This document shows, one piece after another, positions 5,896-11,409 of a stretch of 16,388 bases of DNA; within the stretch, counting starts at the first letter, position 1, and the number at the start of each line of letters is the position of its first letter. The notes beneath the pieces were generated by a model. That model saw nothing but the letters and a program-made list of their open reading frames with translations. It did not search any database and was not told where the DNA came from. This stretch comes from JAHCHG01 sp038246645 (lineage in GTDB: Bacteria; Acidobacteriota; Blastocatellia; Pyrinomonadales; Pyrinomonadaceae), in the NCBI GenBank assembly GCA_038246645.1, contig JBBRVS010000119.1, positions 1-16,388 of the forward strand. The letters are read 5' to 3'. Made by a program: the position numbers and the translations under genes.

Positions 5896-8112
5896 ATGGG
5901 CAGGGAAAACAAGCATATTTACGAATTCGGAAAATTTCGGCTCGATGCCGAAACCGATACGCTCTGGGAGAAGGAAAATCTGATTTCTCTGTCGCCGAAG
6001 GCTTTTGAATTATTAAAACTTCTCGTCATTAATCAGGGAAATGTTGTCGCTAAGGATGAAATTTTTGAAACCGTCTGGAAGGATACATTCGTTGAAGAAG
6101 GTGTTTTGAGCCAGAATATCTACACCTTGCGAAACGCTCTGGGAAAGGATGAAAACGGCAATCACCTGATCGAAAACATCAAACGGCGCGGTTACCGGAT
6201 TGCTGTTCCCGTTCGGCTTTCAGCTCGGGAAAACAAAGATTCGAGTGCCGGTCTTCTGCAAAATTCTCAAAATGAACAATCAGCTTTGAGCGAGAATTTA
6301 CCGGTTACCGGATCAAAAAGATTTGATCCCGGCAAAAAAAAGATTTTCTACGCAATCGGTTTCGGGATAATTTTGCTTGCGGCTTTCGGTATTGTTTTAT
6401 TTAATCTGCCCGAACCTCGAAAAACCGAACAGATCGTAGATTCGACTGCAAAAAATCTCGATTTTCAGAGATTAACCGACAAAGGCGATGTCAATTTTCT
6501 AAACATTTCGCCCGATGGAAATTGGGTTGCTTATTCAAACGGCGACGGAATCTTCTTAAAAGATTTAAAATCCGGCAGCGAAGTCGCTCTCAAGATAGAA
6601 AACTTCGAAAATTTCGGTTTTCTGCAATTTTCAAAAGACGGCAATTCCCTGTATTTTCGCAGCCCCGAAGCATCGAAGATGCCCGGAAATGTCTATCAAA
6701 CCTCGCGTTTCGGCGGCGCGGCAAAACTCGTCGCGGAAAATGTCTGGGGCGGTTTCAGCTTTTCGCCGGACGGTCAGCATCTGGCTTTTACCCGCGTAAA
6801 ACCGGCGGAAAACAAACATATTCTGATAATTAAAAATCTGGAAACCGGAATCGAAGCGGAAATTTTTGCGGAAATTCCGCCCTTTGAATTTTATCCGCGA
6901 AACTTTCCCGTATGGTCGGCGGACGGCAAAAGGATCGCTTCCGTCGTCATTACCCGCACCGAACATTTTGCCCGCCTGATCGTTTCCGACATCGAAACGG
7001 GCAATAATGAAGAAATAAAAACCGAAAATTTTCAAAACGTCGAACAAATCGTCTGGAACGAAGACGGAAAATCATTAATCGCCTCGGCAAGCGACGGCAA
7101 AAATTTTCAGCTCTGGAAAATCAATTACCCGGACGGAAAAACCGAACGAATTACATTTGATTTAAACGATTATCTCGGCATTTCGATCTCTGCCGACGGC
7201 AAAAAACTGCTGGTGCGCCAGCGTTCGTATTTTTCCAATATCTGGGTTGGCGACGGCAAAAACATCGAAAGTTTCCGGCAATTGACGCAAGGATTTGCAC
7301 GAAATGAAGGCTTAAAAGGTCTGGCGTGGATCGGCAACGATAAAATCGTCTATACGGCAAATTACGACAAAATCCGCGATTGGAATTTGTGGATCATCAA
7401 CCCGGCAGACAATTCGCGTCAGCAATTAACGGGCGATATAGATACGCAAAACGAATATCCGGTAATTTCGCCGGACGGAAATTCGATCTTTTTCAGTTCA
7501 ACCGGCGGCAACCTTTCAAATATCCGGCGGCTCGGCATTGCCGGCGAAAATCTTTCGCAGATAACTTTTGATGAAAATGAATCCGAGCTTTTCCCGCAGA
7601 TTTCGCCCGATGGAAATTGGCTGTATTTTATCAAGGAAGGCGAGAATTCGTCCGCCGTCCGGCAAAAATCCTTGATCGGCGAAAGAATAGAAAAAATAAC
7701 CGCAGAAGGCGAGCTTTCACCCGCCGATTTTCTCGCTCTTTCGCCGGACGGAAAATTTCTCGCGTTTCATAATTTAACCAAGGAAACCGGCGGCGAAAAA
7801 TCAAAGGGATTTTTCAAAGTTTGCGTAATTTCGACCGAAAACCCGAATAATAAAAGATTTTACGAGCTACCTTCATCACAGCCCTTTGCCTATTTTTCCA
7901 ACGACGGAAAAGCTCTGGAATTTATCAAAATCACAACCGAAGGCGCGGAAATTCTGCGAAAGCAGCTCAATGATAATTCCGAAATCAAATCTGTTTTAAG
8001 TTTTAAAAACGAGTGGATTTTCAACCTGGCTTGGTCAAAAGACGGCGAAAAACTCGCCGTTTCAAGAGGCAAATTAATCAGAGATGCCGTAATTTTAACC
8101 GGATTCGAGTAA
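5896..8112 (+). CDS. Transmembrane winged-helix regulator with PD40 propeller
   Basis: A 738-residue one-component regulator of the CadC/ToxR-like layout. Residues 8-106 are an OmpR/PhoB-type DNA-binding winged helix (IYEFGKFRLDAETDTLW, LSPKAFELLKLLV, NIKRRGYRI). A polar linker follows, then one transmembrane helix at about 151-170. The periplasmic part, about 190-738, holds at least ten TolB/PD40-type blades marked by SPDGNW, SPDGQHLAF, SADGKRIAS and SPDGKFLAF. Such domains probably sense a ligand or protein outside the membrane. Proteins of this layout are abundant in Acidobacteriota. The ATG at 5896 is chosen because it precedes the family's usual N-terminus. An upstream TTG at 5794 would add 34 residues with no family match. 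No strong ribosome site is visible. It is divergent from the exported-protein unit, its most likely target besides itself. Confidence 0.88.
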   Translation: MGRENKHIYEFGKFRLDAETDTLWEKENLISLSPKAFELLKLLVINQGNVVAKDEIFETVWKDTFVEEGVLSQNIYTLRNALGKDENGNHLIENIKRRGYRIAVPVRLSARENKDSSAGLLQNSQNEQSALSENLPVTGSKRFDPGKKKIFYAIGFGIILLAAFGIVLFNLPEPRKTEQIVDSTAKNLDFQRLTDKGDVNFLNISPDGNWVAYSNGDGIFLKDLKSGSEVALKIENFENFGFLQFSKDGNSLYFRSPEASKMPGNVYQTSRFGGAAKLVAENVWGGFSFSPDGQHLAFTRVKPAENKHILIIKNLETGIEAEIFAEIPPFEFYPRNFPVWSADGKRIASVVITRTEHFARLIVSDIETGNNEEIKTENFQNVEQIVWNEDGKSLIASASDGKNFQLWKINYPDGKTERITFDLNDYLGISISADGKKLLVRQRSYFSNIWVGDGKNIESFRQLTQGFARNEGLKGLAWIGNDKIVYTANYDKIRDWNLWIINPADNSRQQLTGDIDTQNEYPVISPDGNSIFFSSTGGNLSNIRRLGIAGENLSQITFDENESELFPQISPDGNWLYFIKEGENSSAVRQKSLIGERIEKITAEGELSPADFLALSPDGKFLAFHNLTKETGGEKSKGFFKVCVISTENPNNKRFYELPSSQPFAYFSNDGKALEFIKITTEGAEILRKQLNDNSEIKSVLSFKNEWIFNLAWSKDGEKLAVSRGKLIRDAVILTGFE

Positions 8113-8114
8113 AC

Positions 8115-8213
8115 TAAGCACCAATGCAAAATGAAAAATGGATAATGGAAAATGTCAGAAAACTCCTAAATTTAAACGGGTCAGAACCGCCTGCGGTAGC
8201 GGGCGGTTTAACG
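8115..8213. repeat. AATGGAT-rich repeat plus GCGGTAGCG hairpin, copy 1
   Basis: TAAGCACCAATG (8115-8126) and GTCAGAAAACTC (8154-8165) bracket AATGGATAATGG-type sequence. The same brackets enclose a longer tract at 10490-10586. Just after it, AACCGCC (8185-8191) and GGCGGTT (8202-8208) form a stem around TGCGGTAGCG, a REP-like hairpin also seen in diverged form at 10695-10727. The ATG at 8138 lies in this repeat and is not taken as a gene start. Confidence 0.6.
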
Positions 8214-8221
8214 TAATTAAC

Positions 8222-8441
8222 TCGAATGATACCGGCGAAATTCAAGTTCTTCCTCTTCAACCAACCGAAAGCATCTCAAAAACCGCCATTTGGGCAATCA
8301 TCGGCATAAATCTGCTCTGGACGATTTGATTCATTTTTGCTGCTCTTTTCCGGCTACGTCGCCCCGACCACATTCGGTTATATCTTCGTAATCATCCGGA
8401 CAATCGGCGTTTTAATATACGCTGACCTCGAATTTATCTGA
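8222..8441 (+). pseudogene. Frameshifted remnant of a small membrane protein
   Basis: One frame reads TESISKTAIWAIIGINLLWTI and stops at 8327-8329. The next frame continues from 8328 with DSFLLLFSGYVAPTTFGYIF to a stop at 8439-8441. Joined, they give a two-helix segment (INLLWTIDSFLLLFSGYVAPTT across the join) that I recall as the C-terminal part of a common small membrane protein family. Dropping one T at 8325-8327 restores the frame. The 5' end runs into repeat sequence with no start, so the gene is also truncated. A sequencing error could explain the frameshift but not the truncation. Confidence 0.6.
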
Positions 8442-8499
8442 ATGCGAAAATCTGAAGTAGTGGTTTTTAAGGATGCGCGAGAAACTGTTTGAGTATGAA

Positions 8500-8536
8500 A
8501 AAAGACGAGGCAAAATTCTGTTTTGCTTCGTCTTTT
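8500..8536. terminator. Bidirectional hairpin terminator
   Basis: AAAAGACGAGGCAAAA (8500-8515) pairs with TTTTGCTTCGTCTTTT (8521-8536) over 16 positions with one G-T pair and a five-base loop. A T-rich tail follows on the plus strand (ACTTTTT), and the minus strand also has a T-run. It lies between the plus-strand remnant and the 3' end of the minus-strand Uma2 gene, where a two-way terminator is expected. Confidence 0.75.
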
Positions 8537-8606
8537 ACTTTTTAATCGGTATCTCTTTTAATTTTTTTGTCATATTTTCCCGTTTCACTTTTCGATATTT
8601 CAAAGT

Positions 8607-9290
8607 TCAAATGCTTTTCGCCCAACCTCTGACTTCTTTGATCCATTCGAGACGGCTGAGAGTTTCGCTTTTTCGGACAAATTCGGTGAGTTTCGCGGGC
8701 GTAATTTTCGGCAAGGCAAGACTGTTCGGAATTTCGCTATATTTATCGTTTTCAAGCCGGAAAATCTGCATTTGCTCGCCGTCAAAACGCCAGATTTCGG
8801 GAACGCCAAACGCGGCGAAAATGGGCTGGCGAAAGGTGGAAAGACTCGTAATATCAACTTCGACAATCAAATCAGGTGCCGGATGAATCGCCATATCGAG
8901 GCGTTTGACTCCGCGCATCTGCTCTTCGTTAGCAAAATAAAAACACGAATCAGGATCGAAACCTTTTTCGATGTCGTCCTTGTTGTAAGTTGTCGAACCG
9001 AGTGCCAGCCAATTTTCTCCGAATTGTTCGGCTAGAATATCAATTAATGAAGCGATAATCCGATTATAATATTCGTGTTCGGGTGAAACTGACATAATTA
9101 AAAGATTTCCTTCATCGAAATAAAAGCGCGGGTTGCTGATTTTATTCATTGCTTCTTCGACAAATCGAGTGTAGGTTTTCCAGGCAACATTTGACAAAAT
9201 CACCGAATTTTCTTCTTCGATGGCTAAATTCATTACTTGCCTGATGGCTTGCAATGACGTGGTTTTCGGTAAATCTAAAACTGCGCTCAT
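8607..9290 (-). CDS. Uma2-family PD-(D/E)XK nuclease-like protein
   Basis: A 227-residue protein matching the Uma2 family (DUF820), predicted PD-(D/E)XK endonucleases common in Cyanobacteria and Acidobacteriota. Their natural role is not established. Visible signs are SPEHEYYNRIIASLI (69-83), GFDPDSCFYF (110-119), PAPDLIVEVDITSLS (137-151, carrying the probable metal-binding D140 and E144) and FGVPEIWRFD (161-170). The lysine often found in the segment before GVxEYW is not evident here, where the sequence is TFRQPIFAAFGV, so activity is uncertain. The ATG at 9290 has a GGAG complement at 9301-9304. It begins only 18 bp after the stop of the carB fragment and is the one apparently intact gene of the accessory zone. 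Confidence 0.85.
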   Translation of the reverse strand: MSAVLDLPKTTSLQAIRQVMNLAIEEENSVILSNVAWKTYTRFVEEAMNKISNPRFYFDEGNLLIMSVSPEHEYYNRIIASLIDILAEQFGENWLALGSTTYNKDDIEKGFDPDSCFYFANEEQMRGVKRLDMAIHPAPDLIVEVDITSLSTFRQPIFAAFGVPEIWRFDGEQMQIFRLENDKYSEIPNSLALPKITPAKLTEFVRKSETLSRLEWIKEVRGWAKSI

Positions 9291-9308
9291 AATATTACTT
9301 CTCCGAAA

Positions 9309-9491
9309 CTATTTTACACCAATAACTTTTTCCTTTGAACTATGAATCTCTTGTAAACTTCTAACCGTGATTTTGTCCTGTGATTTTTTTGTCACAATCG
9401 CTTCGATCAAGGCTTCTGCGCCGGTCATTGTCGTCACGCACGGGACATTGAACGGCAAAGCGGATTGGCGGATTGATTGCTCATCTTCCAA
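9309..9491 (-). pseudogene. carB: C-terminal fragment of carbamoyl-phosphate synthase large subunit
   Basis: About 60 residues match the very end of CarB, the MGS-like regulatory domain: IRQSALPFNVPCVTTMTGAEA (split here for length as IRQSALPFNV and PCVTTMTGAEA), then a linker, then ITVRSLQEIHSS. The known C-terminus of E. coli CarB has the parallel IRRSALQYKV and TTLNGG followed by ISVQEMH. Roughly a thousand upstream residues are absent. The reading enters at TTG 9489-9491, and a stop codon in the same frame, belonging to the nuclease remnant, lies two codons upstream. A free 60-residue CarB tail cannot carry out the reaction, so this is a truncated copy. A complete carB is expected elsewhere. 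Confidence 0.78.
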
Positions 9492-9494
9492 TCT

Positions 9495-10055
9495 TCAATT
9501 TTTTTCTTCCGTTGATTCAAAGATTTGTGCAAATTCTTCGATTTTCGCTTGCAGGAGTTTTTTGTCGGGCAGTTTTGTTTCATAGTCGGCAATTAGAGCG
9601 GGCGAAACATTTCTTGCCAGCGAGTATTCGACCACCGTGTCGTCCTTGCCTTTACATAACAAAACGCCGATGCTCGGATTCTCAAACGGTCTTTTAACAT
9701 CGCGGTCTAACGCTTCGAGATAAAAATTCAGTTTGCCCAAAAATTCGGGTTTGAATTCCTTGATCTTGAGTTCAAAATTAACCAAACACTGCAAATCACG
9801 CTGATAAAAAAGCAAATCGAGGTAATAATCGTGATTGCCGACCGACAGACGAAACTGTCTGCCCAAATACGCGAAACCTCTACCGATTTCGAGAATAAAG
9901 TTCTTAAAATTCTCAACCAGAGCCGTTTCCAAATCGCCTTCCGAATGTCCGTCGGGCAAATCCAAAAACTCGAAAACATATTTGTCTTTGAATACATTTG
10001 CAACATCGGCGTTAAATTCTCTCAACACTGTTGAGAGTTTTCGGTTGCCGAGCAT
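9495..10055 (-). pseudogene. 5'-truncated DUF1016/YhcG PDDEXK nuclease
   Basis: The 186-residue reading carries the catalytic C-terminal half of the DUF1016 (YhcG) nuclease family: YVFEFLDLPDGHSEGDLETA (26-45), GRGFAYLGRQFRLSVG, then YYLDLLFYQRDLQCLVNFELK with the PD-(D/E)XK aspartate and the E-x-K pair, and GKLNFYLEALD and PSIGVLLCKGK. Full family members are about 340-380 residues, so the N-terminal DUF1016_N half is missing. The homology seems to begin near residue 20, and the first dozen codons read through a 19-base palindrome at 10019-10037. It ends two codons before the carB fragment in the same frame. The nuclease core residues remain, so a short active protein is possible, but a broken gene is more likely. 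Confidence 0.75.
10019..10037. repeat. 19-base palindrome at the nuclease breakpoint
   Basis: CTCTCAACA and TGTTGAGAG are perfect arms around a single C. It sits where homology to the DUF1016 nuclease ends, so it may mark the junction. It could equally be a protein-binding site. Confidence 0.5.
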
Positions 10056-10104
10056 TGTTCGCTCGAAAACGCCTGAATTTATTGGTCACAGCCGTTAGTT
10101 CAAA

Positions 10105-10133
10105 ACTATGCACTTTCAGTGCAAGTGCATAGT
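10105..10133. repeat. Hairpin with 11-bp perfect stem
   Basis: ACTATGCACTT (10105-10115) pairs with AAGTGCATAGT (10123-10133) around a seven-base loop. No T-run follows on either strand, so it is not an obvious terminator. A shorter hairpin, CGAGC/GCTCG, lies at 10049-10065, giving three structured motifs in a row with the palindrome at 10019. Confidence 0.55.
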
Positions 10134-10160
10134 CGTTTAGTTTTATATTCAAAAGCATCT

Positions 10161-10269
10161 CTAGTGTAAAAATAGGCAACATCGTTGGGGATGCGTTTCG
10201 GCATTGTTCTGTAATATCAGCACAATATTTCATATTTGATCCCAACAACCTTCGCAGGTTTTACACTAG
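10161..10269. mobile_element. 109-bp MITE-like element
   Basis: CTAGTGTAAAA (10161-10171) and TTTTACACTAG (10259-10269) are perfect 11-bp terminal inverted repeats, and GTTGGG/CCCAAC pairs again about 20 bases inside. No coding capacity is seen. The right end abuts the PIN-domain remnant exactly, so insertion or deletion at this end probably removed the 5' part of that gene. No clear target duplication is visible. Confidence 0.5.
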
Positions 10270-10489
10270 CTTGCCGAAAAAGGACGGCTTGGAGCAAATG
10301 TGTTACCAAGAATCAATCAGGCAATTCAAACACCGAATAATGTTTTGAAACCAATTGAATTAACCCATCAAATTACAGTTTCGCTCTCACAAATTCCGCG
10401 CCCGACCGCATTATTGCCGCAACCGCTCTGCATCTGAATCTTCCGCTGATTACCAAAGATCATAAAATTCAGGCACTGCAAAATATAAA
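10270..10489 (+). pseudogene. Frameshifted, 5'-truncated PIN-domain toxin (VapC-like)
   Basis: From 10270 one frame reads LAEKGRLGANVLPRINQAIQ, then KPIELTHQITVSLSQIPR. The other frame, from about 10401, reads PDRIIAATALHLNLPLITKD and HKIQALQNI. Together these follow the second half of PIN-domain (VapC-like) ribonucleases: EKGRI, then the PADRIIVATA motif with its acidic residue, then LITKDxKI. The frame changes at about 10397-10401 with a few residues lost. The first 50 or so residues, including the first catalytic aspartate, are missing. The left edge is the end of a MITE-like element and the right edge is an AATGGAT repeat. No antitoxin gene is seen next to it. Confidence 0.65.
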
Positions 10490-10586
10490 TAAGCACCAAT
10501 GGATAATTAAAAATGGATACAAAATGGATAATGGATAATGGATAATGGATAATTAAAAATGGATAATGTCAGAAAACTCTTAAATT
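10490..10586. repeat. AATGGAT heptanucleotide repeat, copy 2
   Basis: Four perfect tandem AATGGAT units occupy 10523-10550, with further scattered units on both sides. The tract is bracketed by TAAGCACCAATG (10490-10501) and GTCAGAAAACTC (10568-10579), the same brackets as the shorter tract at 8115-8165. The two copies differ mainly in unit number. Confidence 0.75.
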
Positions 10587-10773
10587 CTCTTACATCTGAT
10601 GTTTACAGGGATTTTTAGAATTTTCATAATATCTTAAAACTTTTGCCCACCTGCTTACCATCTGGTAGAATTCAGCCGAAAGTTTATGCGCTAAGTCAGA
10701 ACAGCGAGCGGTAGCGACCTGTTTGACTCAATCAGGCGAGAAACGGGCGAAAAAACGGCACTCTTGTTTGAGT
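10587..10773. other. Non-coding stretch downstream of the response regulator
   Basis: No gene is supported here. A hairpin at 10695-10727 pairs GTCA-G-AACAG with CTGTTTGAC around a GCGGTAGCG core. It resembles the REP-like hairpin at 8180-8213 and could end the minus-strand two-component transcript, though no T-run follows. The rest shows nothing recognisable. Confidence 0.4.
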
Positions 10774-11409
10774 TTAAATTTTATCCTTATTGGTCAGAGC
10801 AAAGGTGAGCAGGGCATTTTTGCCCTTTAGGTCGAGTTTGGCGGAGATGTTGGCGCGGTGATGTTCGATGGTGCGCGGGCTGACGAAGAGTTCGGCGGCG
10901 ATTTCCTTTGTTTGTTTTCCGCTCGCGATCAGGCGCAAAACGCGGCGTTCGGAAACGGTCAGCGAGTCGAGCGGCGAAACCGGAGATTTGAGCCGATTCA
11001 TTAAAAACTGCGACAAAACCGCGCTGTAAAAACTCTGCCCCTTTGCCACCGTTTTGATGCAGTTGATAATATCGTCCGCCGCGCTGTCTTTGATGACAAA
11101 ACCTTTGACACCTGCGTCAATCGCGGCGTTGAAGATCGCTTCGTCCTTGTGCATCGTCAGGAAAATTGCCCGGGTCGAAAGATTGTTTTCCTGAATTTCT
11201 CTGGCGATTTTCAAACCGTCCGCAATCGGCATATCAACATCGAGAATCGCGATCTGCGGCGCGAGTTCTTTGATTCGTGTTAATGCCGCGTCGCCGTCGT
11301 CGGCTTCGGCGACGACCTTTAGATCGGTATCGCTTTCGATGACCATTCTCAAACCGCGCCGGAAGATCGGGTGGTCATCGGCGATCACTATTTTAATTTC
11401 TTTGTTCAT
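10774..11409 (-). CDS. NarL/FixJ-family response regulator
   Basis: A 211-residue two-domain regulator. The receiver domain (about 5-122) has the acidic pocket D11/D12 in IADDHP, the phosphorylation site D57 in AILDVDMP, T85 in FLTMH and K106 in FVIKD. The C-terminal LuxR-type helix-turn-helix (about 147-208) has LTVSERRVLRLIASGKQTKE and VSPRTIEHHRANI. It is expected to be phosphorylated by the adjacent kinase, to dimerise and to bind promoter DNA. The ATG at 11407-11409 lies inside the end of the kinase gene (17-bp overlap, different frame), so translation is probably coupled. Target genes cannot be told from the window. Confidence 0.95.
   Translation of the reverse strand: MNKEIKIVIADDHPIFRRGLRMVIESDTDLKVVAEADDGDAALTRIKELAPQIAILDVDMPIADGLKIAREIQENNLSTRAIFLTMHKDEAIFNAAIDAGVKGFVIKDSAADDIINCIKTVAKGQSFYSAVLSQFLMNRLKSPVSPLDSLTVSERRVLRLIASGKQTKEIAAELFVSPRTIEHHRANISAKLDLKGKNALLTFALTNKDKI

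Noticed and set aside
8138..8329. A 63-codon plus-strand reading from ATG 8138
   Set aside because: Its first third is the AATGGAT repeat and GCGGTAGCG hairpin. Only the end, from about 8222, looks coding, and it continues in another frame. It is listed as a pseudogene remnant instead.
10012..10248. A 78-codon minus-strand reading across the palindromes and the MITE-like element
   Set aside because: It runs through three hairpins and an inverted-repeat end, overlaps the nuclease remnant, has no ribosome site and no domain I recognise. Its open frame is best explained by repeat sequence.
10523..10550. AATGGAT repeats as an origin iteron array
   Set aside because: No replication initiator gene or DnaA-box cluster is near, and a second copy with the same borders lies in another intergenic region, which fits a dispersed repeat better.
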